From Streptomyces sp. Ru62 (lineage in GTDB: Bacteria > Actinomycetota > Actinomycetes > Streptomycetales > Streptomycetaceae): 64,000 nucleotides of DNA. Below the pieces are notes generated by a model. It had not been told where the DNA came from. It did no database searches and was given only the letters and a program-made list of their open reading frames with translations. Position numbers and translations under genes: made by a program. The stretch lies in assembly GCF_002920615.1 (NCBI RefSeq), contig NZ_PQSU01000015.1, positions 62,001 through 126,000 of the forward strand, in the 5' to 3' direction. Below, piece by piece: positions 49,910 to 57,128 of the stretch (within the stretch, counting starts at the first letter, position 1; each line of letters starts with the position of its first letter).

Positions 49910-51753
49910 CGCACGACCGCCTCCTCGACCAGCATCCTGGCCGCCGCCGTGATGCCCAGGGCGTCGATGCCGGCCGCGTACAGCTGCTCGTCGGGCGCGG
50001 CCGAACCCGGCATGGTGCGCACCGCGAGCCGGACCAGACGGGGCACCGGCCGGCCGTCACCGAACACCTCCGCGACGGCGTCGCCGAGGCCGCCCTCCGG
50101 GTGGTGGTCCTCCACCGTGAGCAGGCAGCCGGTCTCCTCGGCGGCCCGGTGCAGGGTCTCGGCGTCGACGGGCTTGACCGAGTACAGGTCGATCACCCTG
50201 ACCCGGATGCCGTCCGCGGCGAGCCGGTCGGCGGCGGCCAGCGCCTCGGGCACGGTCACCCCGGCGGCCACGACGGTCAGCCGGTCCTCCTCGCCGGCGC
50301 GCAGCGTCTTGCTGCCGCCGACCGGGAACTCCTCGTCGGGGCCGTAGATCACCGGTGTCTTGCCGCGGGAGGTGCGCAGGTAGCGGATGCCGTCGAGGCC
50401 GGCCATGGCCGCGACGAGCCGGGCGGTCTGGTTGGCGTCGCACGGGTACAGCACCGTGGAGCCGTGCACGGACCGGAACATCGCCAGGTCCTCCAGACCC
50501 ATCTGGGACGGCCCGTCCTGCCCGATCGCGACGCCCGCGTGCGAACCGACCAGGTTGATCCCGGAGCCGCTGATCGACGCCATGCGCACGAAGTCGTGGG
50601 CGCGGGTCAGGAACGCGGCGAACGTGGAGGCGTACGGCACCCAGCCGCGCGCCGCCATGCCGACGGCCGTGGCGACGAGCTGCTGCTCGGCGATGTAGCA
50701 CTCGAAGAACCGGTCGGGGTGCGCCTTGCCGAACTCCTCGGTACGGGTGGAGTCGCCGACCTCGCCGTCCAGGGCGACGACATCGCCGCGGGCCGTGCCG
50801 AGCGCGGCGAGGGCCTTGCCGAAGGCATCCCGCGTCGCGGCCTCCTCGCCCAGCTCGAAGCGCGGCAACTGGACCACCTCGGTGGTGAGCGAGCGCAGCG
50901 CGGCGGCGGCCTGCGGCTCGGACACGCGGACGTGCAGCGAGCGCGGCCCGCCGAGTTCGGCGATGGCGTCCTCGGCCTCGGGCAGCGGCTTGCCGTGCAG
51001 GCCCTCGCGGTCCTCGACGGCGGCCACGCCCTTGCCCTTCAGGGTGCGGGCGAGGATCACGGTGGGCTGCCCGGTGGTGGACAGCGCCTCCCCGTAGGCC
51101 CGGTCGATCGCGTCGACGTCATGGCCGTCGATCTCGATGGTGTGCCAGTCGAAGGCCTGGAAGCGGCGGGCGTAGGCGTCCAGGTCGTGGCCGTGCCGGG
51201 TCGGGCCGCGCTGGCCGAGCCGGTTGACGTCCACGACGGCGACGAGGTTGTCCAGGTTCTCGTAGCCGGCGTGTTCGGCGGCCTCCCACACCGAGCCCTC
51301 CGCCAGCTCGCTGTCGCCGCACAGCACCCACACCCGGTAGTCGGTGCGGTCCAGCCGTTGCCCGGCGAGCGCGATGCCGACCCCGACCGGCAGGCCCTGG
51401 CCGAGCGAGCCGGTGGCCGTCTCCACCCAGGGCAGCCGACGGGGCGTCGGATGGCCCTCCAGGCGGCTGCCGAGCTTGCGGAAGGTGACCAGCTCGCCGT
51501 CCTCGATCGCCCCGACCGCCTTGTACGCGGCGTACAGCAGGGGTGAGGCGTGTCCCTTGGACAGCACGAAGCGGTCGTTCGCGGGGTGCTCGGGGCGCTC
51601 GAAGTCGTAGCGCATGTGGTTCGCGAGCAGGACGGCCAGCAGATCGGCGGCGGACATCGAGGACGTGGGGTGCCCGGATCCCGCGGCGGCGGACGCCCGC
51701 ACGCTGTCCACGCGCAACTGCTGTCCCAGTTCGACGAGTTCGTCGGTGTTCAT
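49906..51753 (-). CDS. tkt: Transketolase (short type)
   Basis: 615 residues, shorter than the about 690 of classical bacterial transketolase and like the eukaryotic/mammalian size class. ThDP and metal site: CGDSELAEGSVWEAAEHAGY near 145 and VAVVDVNRLGQ; the pyrimidine domain starts near 315 (EVGDSTRTEEFGKAHPDRFF) and the C-terminal domain follows LLTVEDHHPEGGLGDAVAEV near 545. It interconverts sugar phosphates in the pentose phosphate pathway. The ATG at 51753 is the first codon; the stop overlaps ligD. It may share a transcript with the upstream NDH-like gene. Confidence 0.92.
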   Translation of the reverse strand: MNTDELVELGQQLRVDSVRASAAAGSGHPTSSMSAADLLAVLLANHMRYDFERPEHPANDRFVLSKGHASPLLYAAYKAVGAIEDGELVTFRKLGSRLEGHPTPRRLPWVETATGSLGQGLPVGVGIALAGQRLDRTDYRVWVLCGDSELAEGSVWEAAEHAGYENLDNLVAVVDVNRLGQRGPTRHGHDLDAYARRFQAFDWHTIEIDGHDVDAIDRAYGEALSTTGQPTVILARTLKGKGVAAVEDREGLHGKPLPEAEDAIAELGGPRSLHVRVSEPQAAAALRSLTTEVVQLPRFELGEEAATRDAFGKALAALGTARGDVVALDGEVGDSTRTEEFGKAHPDRFFECYIAEQQLVATAVGMAARGWVPYASTFAAFLTRAHDFVRMASISGSGINLVGSHAGVAIGQDGPSQMGLEDLAMFRSVHGSTVLYPCDANQTARLVAAMAGLDGIRYLRTSRGKTPVIYGPDEEFPVGGSKTLRAGEEDRLTVVAAGVTVPEALAAADRLAADGIRVRVIDLYSVKPVDAETLHRAAEETGCLLTVEDHHPEGGLGDAVAEVFGDGRPVPRLVRLAVRTMPGSAAPDEQLYAAGIDALGITAAARMLVEEAVVR

Positions 51754-51816
51754 GAGTCTCCTCGGTCTCCTTGCGCTCGGTCGCGGTCGATGGCGGTCGG
51801 TCGCGCTCCGGCGCGG

Positions 51817-52044
51817 TCAGTCGGTTTCGTTCGCGCGGTCCGCGGGATCGGCGGGGTCCGTGCGCTGGACGGGTCCGGGGGCCTGATGGTCCGGGCCGGC
51901 ACCGGCGGACTCGCCGCCGGGCTGGTTCTTCGCGGGCTCACCACCGGGCTGGTTCCTGGCAGGCTCACCGCCCGGCTGGTTCCTGGCAGGCTCACCGCCC
52001 GGCTGTGGCTTCACCGGTTCCTCGGGCCTCGGCTTGTGCGTCAT
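51817..52044 (-). CDS. Possible separate small tail protein inside the NDH gene
   Basis: In-frame ATG at 52044 with GGAGAGG at correct spacing inside the dehydrogenase gene opens a 75-residue frame (THKPRPEEPVKPQPGGEP, then four 9-residue repeats). It may be an internal translation product or an ancestral separate gene fused by loss of a stop codon. Confidence 0.35.
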   Translation of the reverse strand: MTHKPRPEEPVKPQPGGEPARNQPGGEPARNQPGGEPAKNQPGGESAGAGPDHQAPGPVQRTDPADPADRANETD

Positions 52045-53388
52045 GAGTTCCTCTCCTGCCTGTGCGGCCGTCCACTCCGGGCCGCCCGGTACCCGCGCCA
52101 GCTCCGGCGAGGCGGTGTCCAGCGGGACCGACCAGGCTCGTACCAGGCCCAACTGGACGCCCTGGCGCGGGAGTACGGCGTCCAGCAGCCAGTCGGCAGC
52201 GACCCGGACGCGGTTGCCGGGCAGCGCCGCCAGGTGGTAGCCGCGGGTGACGGCACCGGCCGCCGGGCCGGACAGCGGGATGCCGAACGGGTTGGCGGCG
52301 GCCCGGATACCACCGAGGTCGACGGCGAAGCCCAGGTCCCGGTGGCGGTACGGGCGCCGGCGCCGGCCGAGGCCGAGCGAACCGGCCACGTTCTCCCCGG
52401 CCACCCGGCCCTGCCGCCAGGCGTGCTGGGCCGTCATGGGCGTGAACTTCCCCGGACGCTCCAGGTCGGGCACGGCGGCCGCGTCCCCGCAGGCGAACAC
52501 GTCGATGCGGCCCGGCATCTGCAGATAGGGGTCGACGATCAGCCGGCCGCGCTCCAGCGGCTGCCGGACGGACTCCACCAGCGGGTCCGGCCGTACGCCC
52601 ACGCACCACACCAGCGTCCGGGACGCGACGACCTCCCCGTCGGTGAGCAGCACCCCGTCCCGGGTGGCCTCCTGCACCGACGTGCCCATCCGTACGTCGA
52701 CGCCCCGGGCCCGCAGCACCCGGTCGGCCGTGCGGGACATCCGCTCGTCCATCTCCGGCAGCACGCGCGGCGCCACGTCCAGCAGCATCCAGCGGGGCCG
52801 CAGTCCGCCGGGCAGCGGGTGCCGGCGGACCAGGCGGTCGGTGAGCATCTGCAGATGGGCGGCCACCTCGGTGCCGGTGTAGCCGGCGCCGACCACCACG
52901 AAGGTGCACCGGGCGGCGCAGCTCTTCGGGTCCTCCTCGGCGGCGGCGAGTTCCACCTGCCGGGTGACGTGGTCGCGCAGGTACAGCGCCTCGGGCAGTC
53001 CGCGGAAGCCGTGCGCGTGCTCGGCGACACCGGGGATCGGCAGCAGCTTGTTGACGCTGCCGACGGCCAGCACCAGCCGGTCGTAGCCGAGGGTGCCCGC
53101 ACCGCCCTCGGGGTCGGAGTAGCTCACGGTCCGCGCGTCCAGGTCGACACCGTCCGCCTCGCCGAGCACCAGGCGCACCCCGCGCAGCGTGCCGGGCAGC
53201 GACACGGTGACCCGGCGGGCCTCCAGGACCCCGGCGGCGACCTGCGGCAGCAGCGGCAGGTACAGGAAGTAGTCGGTCGGGTTCAGCAGGGTGATGTCGG
53301 CCCGGTCGCGGGTCAGCCGGGCCAGGGTGCGCGCAGCCCGGTACCCGGCGAAACCGGCGCCGACGATCACGACGCGAGGTCGGCTCAC
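51817..53388 (-). CDS. NDH-2-like FAD-dependent pyridine nucleotide oxidoreductase with repeat tail
   Basis: 523 residues. Two Rossmann FAD/NAD motifs are present: VVIVGAGFAGYRAARTL near 6 and VVVGAGYTGTEVAAHLQ near 156, with FACGDAAAVPD near 288, as in type II NADH dehydrogenases. The enzyme part ends near residue 448. The remaining 75 residues are four 9-residue units (QPGGEPARN) and an Asp/Pro-rich end. An in-frame ATG at 52044 preceded by GGAGAGG could start the tail as a separate protein. The GTG at 53388 follows CGGAGG. It carries a SigB-like promoter and is divergent from the F420 enzyme. Confidence 0.85.
   Translation of the reverse strand: MSRPRVVIVGAGFAGYRAARTLARLTRDRADITLLNPTDYFLYLPLLPQVAAGVLEARRVTVSLPGTLRGVRLVLGEADGVDLDARTVSYSDPEGGAGTLGYDRLVLAVGSVNKLLPIPGVAEHAHGFRGLPEALYLRDHVTRQVELAAAEEDPKSCAARCTFVVVGAGYTGTEVAAHLQMLTDRLVRRHPLPGGLRPRWMLLDVAPRVLPEMDERMSRTADRVLRARGVDVRMGTSVQEATRDGVLLTDGEVVASRTLVWCVGVRPDPLVESVRQPLERGRLIVDPYLQMPGRIDVFACGDAAAVPDLERPGKFTPMTAQHAWRQGRVAGENVAGSLGLGRRRRPYRHRDLGFAVDLGGIRAAANPFGIPLSGPAAGAVTRGYHLAALPGNRVRVAADWLLDAVLPRQGVQLGLVRAWSVPLDTASPELARVPGGPEWTAAQAGEELMTHKPRPEEPVKPQPGGEPARNQPGGEPARNQPGGEPAKNQPGGESAGAGPDHQAPGPVQRTDPADPADRANETD
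51911..52015 (-). repeat. 27-bp in-frame tandem repeat in the NDH tail
   Basis: Four units beginning at 51911, 51938, 51965 and 51992, the last incomplete, encode QPGGEPARN-type 9-residue repeats. The two middle units differ at about two positions. Confidence 0.9.
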
Positions 53389-53428
53389 GGTGCGCCTCCG
53401 GCGGTGTGGCTCGTCCGAGGTCTTCCGC

Positions 53429-53453
53429 GTAACCGGGGCCGGGGCACCCAAAC
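53429..53453 (-). promoter_or_regulatory. SigB-like promoter of the NDH-like gene
   Basis: On the minus strand GTTT (53453-53450), a 15-nt spacer and GGTTAC (53434-53429), 41 bp before the GTG at 53388. One mismatch to GGGTAC. Confidence 0.6.
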
Positions 53454-53523
53454 GCCGGGCCGGTCACCCGAACGCCTGCGCCCGGCCATACCGCCGGGGC
53501 CCATCGCGCACGGCCGTACCGGC

Positions 53524-53548
53524 GTTTCGCGCTGTCGGCCCCGGTTAC
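53524..53548 (+). promoter_or_regulatory. SigB-like promoter of the F420-dependent oxidoreductase
   Basis: GTTT at 53524-53527, a 15-nt spacer, GGTTAC at 53543-53548, 53 bp before the ATG at 53602. It mirrors the minus-strand element at 53429-53453. Confidence 0.6.
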
Positions 53549-53601
53549 CCGGGCCGCGTCCGGATCAGATCAGCAGCGTCGCCCGCGCGGAGGTTCCCCC
53601 C

Positions 53602-54555
53602 ATGCCCGAGTACGGCTATTTCCTGGCGAGCGAGGAACACGACCCCGCAGCCCTCGTCGAACAGGCCCGGATGGCCGAGCAGGCCGGTTTCCAGGCGCTG
53701 TGGATCTCCGACCACTACCATCCGTGGAACGACGCGCAGGGACAGAGCGCGTTCGTGTGGTCGGTGATCGGCGCGCTGTCGGAGGCGGTGTCGCTGCCCA
53801 TCGAGACCGCGGTGACCTGTCCGACCGTGCGGATGCACCCGGCGGTCGTGGCGCAGGCCGCGGCGACCAGCGCGGTGATGACGGAGGGCCGCTTCCGGCT
53901 CGGCCTCGGCACCGGCGAGGCGCTGAACGAACACATCCTCGGCGACCCGTGGCCGCCGCTGCACGTGCGCCTGGAGATGCTGGAGGAGGCGATCCAGGTG
54001 ATGCGCCGCCTCTTCAGCGGCGAGGAGGTCAACCACCACGGCACGCACTACACCGTGGAGAACGCCCGTCTCTACACCGTCCCCGAGGAGCCCGTCCCGA
54101 TCGACGTCTCCGGCTTCGGCCCGAAGGCGACCTCGCTGGCCGCCCGCGTGGGCGACGGCTACATCACGATGATGCCGGAGGAGGAGATGGTCACCCAGTT
54201 CCGCAAGGGCGGCGGCGGGGCCAAGCTGGTCAGCGGCGGCACGAAGGTCTGCTACGGCGCCGACCGCGACGAGTGCGTTCGTACGGTGCACCGGCTCTGG
54301 TACAACGAGCTGCTGCCCGGCGAGATGGGGCAGGTGCTGCCCTCGCCGCGGCACTTCGAGCAGTTGCAGGAGCTGGTGACCGAGGACATGGTGCGGGAGA
54401 AGTCGGTGTGCGGGGACGACGTGGACGAGCACGTCTCGGCGCTGAAGGCGTTCGCCGACGCCGGGTTCGACCGGGTGTACGTGAACCAGATCGGGCCGGA
54501 CCAGCGGGGGTTCTTCGACTTCTACCGGACGAAGGTGCTGCCGCAGCTCGGCTGA
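53602..54555 (+). CDS. F420-dependent LLM-class oxidoreductase
   Basis: 317 residues, a TIM-barrel of the luciferase-like monooxygenase class. It resembles the F420-dependent glucose-6-phosphate dehydrogenase-like subgroup (TIGR03557 type): YGYFLASEEHDPAALVEQAR, ISDHYHPWNDAQGQSAFVW near 35, LGLGTGEALNEHILGDPWP near 103 and GPDQRGFFDFYRTKVLPQLG at the end. Cofactor F420 use is inferred from the family. The ATG at 53602 has GGAGG upstream; the long frame from 51550 is a read-through of antisense sequence. Divergent from the NDH-like gene with back-to-back SigB-like promoters. Confidence 0.9.
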   Translation: MPEYGYFLASEEHDPAALVEQARMAEQAGFQALWISDHYHPWNDAQGQSAFVWSVIGALSEAVSLPIETAVTCPTVRMHPAVVAQAAATSAVMTEGRFRLGLGTGEALNEHILGDPWPPLHVRLEMLEEAIQVMRRLFSGEEVNHHGTHYTVENARLYTVPEEPVPIDVSGFGPKATSLAARVGDGYITMMPEEEMVTQFRKGGGGAKLVSGGTKVCYGADRDECVRTVHRLWYNELLPGEMGQVLPSPRHFEQLQELVTEDMVREKSVCGDDVDEHVSALKAFADAGFDRVYVNQIGPDQRGFFDFYRTKVLPQLG

Positions 54556-54593
54556 TGGGGCGGGGCGGGGCCGGCGGCCCCGCCACCGCGCCG

Positions 54594-55046
54594 TCAGGCC
54601 CGGTGGTGGGGTGCGTCCGGCGGTGTCCCCGGCGTCGAAGGAGTCTCCGGCGTCGGGGGAGTCTCCGGCATCGGGGGGTACGGCATCCCCAGACCGCCCG
54701 GCGGGGCGGCCGGCGGGGTGCCGCCGACCACGCGGTGCGGGGCGTGGGGTCCGTGCCCGGAGTGGGCGGCGCCGCGCAGGAAGTAGGCCACCGCGCCCAG
54801 GAGCGCCGCGGTGATCAGCGCCGCGGCCCAGCCGGGCAGGCCGATCGCCAGGGCCAGGCCCACGGCGAGGGCCACCGCGCCGCCCGCGTACAGGGCGGCG
54901 GCACCCGAGGCGGCGTAGAGCACGGCGGTGCGGCGCTGTTTGCGGGACTGCTCGCGCAGCTCGTCGCGTACCGTCTCGCGTGCCACCTGCGCCAGCTCTT
55001 CGACGAGGTGCCTGTCCAGATGTTCCAGGTGATCCAAACGGTCCAT
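54594..55046 (-). CDS. Phage-holin-family (holin-X) small membrane protein
   Basis: 150 residues. A charged N-terminal helix (EHLDRHLVEELAQVARETVR) is followed by two closely spaced membrane helices at about 42-62 and 68-90 (GWAAALITAALLGAVAYFL), the layout of actinobacterial Holin-X/DUF1469 proteins, which despite the name are probably cell-envelope proteins. The C-terminal 50 residues are Pro/Gly-rich with PETPPTPETPSTP repeats. The ATG at 55046 follows GCAGGG. A SigB-like element lies upstream. Confidence 0.75.
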   Translation of the reverse strand: MDRLDHLEHLDRHLVEELAQVARETVRDELREQSRKQRRTAVLYAASGAAALYAGGAVALAVGLALAIGLPGWAAALITAALLGAVAYFLRGAAHSGHGPHAPHRVVGGTPPAAPPGGLGMPYPPMPETPPTPETPSTPGTPPDAPHHRA

Positions 55047-55055
55047 ACCCTGCGG

Positions 55056-55080
55056 GTACCCGCCGGGCACAGCGGGTAAC
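55056..55080 (-). promoter_or_regulatory. SigB-like promoter of the holin-family gene
   Basis: On the minus strand GTTA (55080-55077), a 15-nt spacer and a perfect GGGTAC (55061-55056), 10 bp before the ATG at 55046. The short distance would make a leader of only a few bases. Confidence 0.4.
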
Positions 55081-55114
55081 GCCGAGGGGCCTGCGCGCGC
55101 CCGGCGGCCCCAAC

Positions 55115-55120
55115 TAGGCT
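55115..55120 (+). promoter_or_regulatory. -10 element of a probable leaderless transcript
   Basis: TAGGCT ends 7 nt before the ATG at 55128, and no ribosome site precedes it, so the mRNA probably starts at the initiation codon. Confidence 0.55.
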
Positions 55121-55127
55121 CGGGAGC

Positions 55128-55475
55128 ATGGAGATTCTGGGCGCCTCGCTGCGCATCTGCGTCGACGACCTCGAAGCCGCGATCCCCTTCTACGAGAGCC
55201 TGGCGGGCGGCACGGCCCTGCGCTACCAGCGCGGCGGCGTCCAGGTCGCCGCGGTCGGTTCCTTCCTGCTCATGAGCGGCCCCGAGTCGGAGCTGGAGAT
55301 CCTGCGCAAGGTGACGGCGACGATCGCCGTGAAGGACGTCGACGAGGCCCACCGGCTGCTGACCGGGCTGGGCGCCACGATCGTCGCGGGGCCGGTGCCG
55401 ACGCCGGTGGGCCGGAACCTGCTCGCGGTGCACCCGGACGGGTCGGTCTTCGAGTACGTGGACCAGCGGGGCTGA
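55128..55475 (+). CDS. VOC/glyoxalase-fold protein
   Basis: 115 residues, one vicinal-oxygen-chelate domain: LGASLRICVDDLEAAIPFYE at the N-terminus and LLAVHPDGSVFEYVDQ near the end, with the metal Glu probably E110. Members include glyoxalase I, fosfomycin-resistance and dioxygenase relatives; the substrate cannot be read. The leaderless start at 55128 is supported by the -10 element. Confidence 0.85.
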   Translation: MEILGASLRICVDDLEAAIPFYESLAGGTALRYQRGGVQVAAVGSFLLMSGPESELEILRKVTATIAVKDVDEAHRLLTGLGATIVAGPVPTPVGRNLLAVHPDGSVFEYVDQRG

Positions 55476-55481
55476 GCCGGT

Positions 55482-56027
55482 TCAGCCGCGCATCTCGGTG
55501 GTGAGGGCCCAGCGTTCGTGATCGCGCCAGGCCCCGTCGACGTAGATCATGTCGGGTGAGAAGCCCTCCAGGCGGAACCCGGCGCCCCGGGCGAGGGCGA
55601 TGGAGGCCGCGTTGCCCGGCTGGACGTTGATCTCCAGCCGGTGCAGGCCGAGCGGCCCGAAGGCGTACCCGATCACCAGCTCCAGCCCTTCGCGCATCAG
55701 GCCCCGCCCGGCCGCGTGCGCGAAGGCGCCGTAGCCGAGGGCGCCGCACTGGAAGCCGCCGCGCACGATGTTGTTGATGTTGATGAAGCCGGCGATGGCC
55801 CCGCTGTCCTTCTCGCACACCAGGAAGCCGGCCCGGGCCGGGTCCTCGATGAGCCGGCCGGCGTAGTCGGCGTACGCCTCGTCGGTGTCCGGCGGGAACA
55901 GCCAGGGCCGGTGCAGGTCCTTGCTCTCCCGGGCCCGTGCGGTGAACTCGGGGCCGTCGGCGAGGGTGAAGGGGCGGATGGCGACGCGCGGGCCCTCGGC
56001 GAGGGGACGGGACGGCGGGTGCGGCAT
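55482..56027 (-). CDS. GNAT-family N-acetyltransferase (RimJ/RimL-like)
   Basis: 181 residues. GNAT features: AIRPFTLADGPEFTARARES at the N-terminus, FLVCEKDSGAIAGFININN near 75 and the acetyl-CoA loop GYGAFAHAAGRGLMREGL near 100, then HRLEINVQPGNAASIALARG. The group acetylates ribosomal proteins or small amines. It is read on the same strand as, and 177 bp downstream of, the S66 peptidase; linkage is unlikely. Confidence 0.87.
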   Translation of the reverse strand: MPHPPSRPLAEGPRVAIRPFTLADGPEFTARARESKDLHRPWLFPPDTDEAYADYAGRLIEDPARAGFLVCEKDSGAIAGFININNIVRGGFQCGALGYGAFAHAAGRGLMREGLELVIGYAFGPLGLHRLEINVQPGNAASIALARGAGFRLEGFSPDMIYVDGAWRDHERWALTTEMRG

Positions 56028-56078
56028 CCGGCCAGCCTACGGCGTCCGCGTGGCGCCGGCTCGTCCGGCCGGCCCCCG

Positions 56079-56165
56079 CGTCAGCGCCGGTTCGTCCAAC
56101 GTCAGCCCGCCCGCCCCACGCCGGCGCCGCCCGGTCCGGCATCAGCGTGCCCGCCCCACCTCGGT
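56079..56165 (-). repeat. Decayed partial copies of the 3' end of the S66 gene
   Basis: Two segments in the gap downstream of the LD-carboxypeptidase gene (about 56086-56120 and 56131-56165) resemble its last 35 bp (56216-56250), which encodes TGTLTLDEPALR. In the minus strand 56079-56115 still reads LTLDEPAL. They look like old tandem duplications. Confidence 0.6.
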
Positions 56166-56204
56166 GCGACGCCTGCTCCTGGCACTTCAGCCTGACCGCC
56201 CGCC

Positions 56205-57128
56205 TCAGCGCAGCGCCGGCTCGTCCAGTGTCAGCGTGCCCGTCTCCGCGTCCAGCGTGGCCGCGACTCCGAGCGGGATCGTCAACGCCCCTTCGCCGTG
56301 ACCGAATCCGACGTTCTCCGCTACCGGGACCCCGAGTCCGCCGAGCCGGTCGGCCAGCAGGGGCCGCAGCCCGTCGTAGTCCGCGCAGCGTTCCCAGGAG
56401 CCGAGCAGCACCCCGCGCACGCCCTCCAGCCAGCCGGAGCGCAACAGCTGGGTGAGGTACCGGTCCAGCCGGTACGTCTCCTCGCCCACGTCCTCCAGGC
56501 AGAGCAGTCCGCCGCGCGCGGAGGGCCGGGCGTGCGGGGTGCCGAGTTCGGCGGCGAGCAGGGAGAGGCAGCCGCCGAGGGTGACGCCCCGGGCCCGGCC
56601 GGGGACGAGGGCGGTACCGCCGGAGGCGATCGTGCGGACGGTCTCGGGGGCGAACAGCGTGGCCCGCAGGTGCTCCTGGGCCCGCGCGTTCTTGATGAAG
56701 TCGATGCCGGCCGCCATCGGCCCGTGCAGGGTGGCGAGGCCCAGGCGGGTCGCGAAGGCCTCGTGCAGGACGGTGAGATCGCTGAACCCGACGAAGACCT
56801 TGGGCCCGGCCGCCCGCAGCGCGTCCCAGTCGAGCAGGTCGACCACGCGCTGCGCGCCGTAGCCGCCGCGGGCGCACAGCACGGCGTCCACGGCGGAGTC
56901 GCACCAGGCGTTCTGGAGGTCGGCGGCGCGGTCGGCGTCCGTGCCGGCCAGGTAGCCGAACTCGGGGTGCCGGTCCAGGACATGGGGTCCGACCACCGGG
57001 TCGAGGTCCCAGCCGCGCAGCACGTCCAAGCCCGCCTGGAGCCGCTCCTCGGGCACCGGTCCGCTGGTGGCGACGACGGCGACCCGGGCGCCCGGGGCCA
57101 GCCGGCGCGGTCGCAGGAGTTCCTTCAC
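56205..57128 (-). CDS. LD-carboxypeptidase (peptidase S66)
   Basis: 307 residues. The Ser-Glu-His triad is visible: S116 (VFVGFSDLTVLHEAF), E212 (LCLEDVGEETYRLDRYL) and H277 (VGFGHGEGALTIPLG), close to LdcA numbering. The enzyme removes the D-alanine of peptidoglycan tetrapeptides in the cytosol during wall recycling. The GTG at 57128 overlaps the S9 peptidase stop as GTGA, so both are in one unit with M20 and M55. Confidence 0.92.
   Translation of the reverse strand: MKELLRPRRLAPGARVAVVATSGPVPEERLQAGLDVLRGWDLDPVVGPHVLDRHPEFGYLAGTDADRAADLQNAWCDSAVDAVLCARGGYGAQRVVDLLDWDALRAAGPKVFVGFSDLTVLHEAFATRLGLATLHGPMAAGIDFIKNARAQEHLRATLFAPETVRTIASGGTALVPGRARGVTLGGCLSLLAAELGTPHARPSARGGLLCLEDVGEETYRLDRYLTQLLRSGWLEGVRGVLLGSWERCADYDGLRPLLADRLGGLGVPVAENVGFGHGEGALTIPLGVAATLDAETGTLTLDEPALR

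Noticed and set aside
53389..53601. N-terminal extension of the F420-dependent oxidoreductase by a long upstream frame
   Set aside because: The long frame from 51550 crosses the antisense of transketolase and the NDH-like gene. The ATG at 53602 has a ribosome site and gives the standard family N-terminus.
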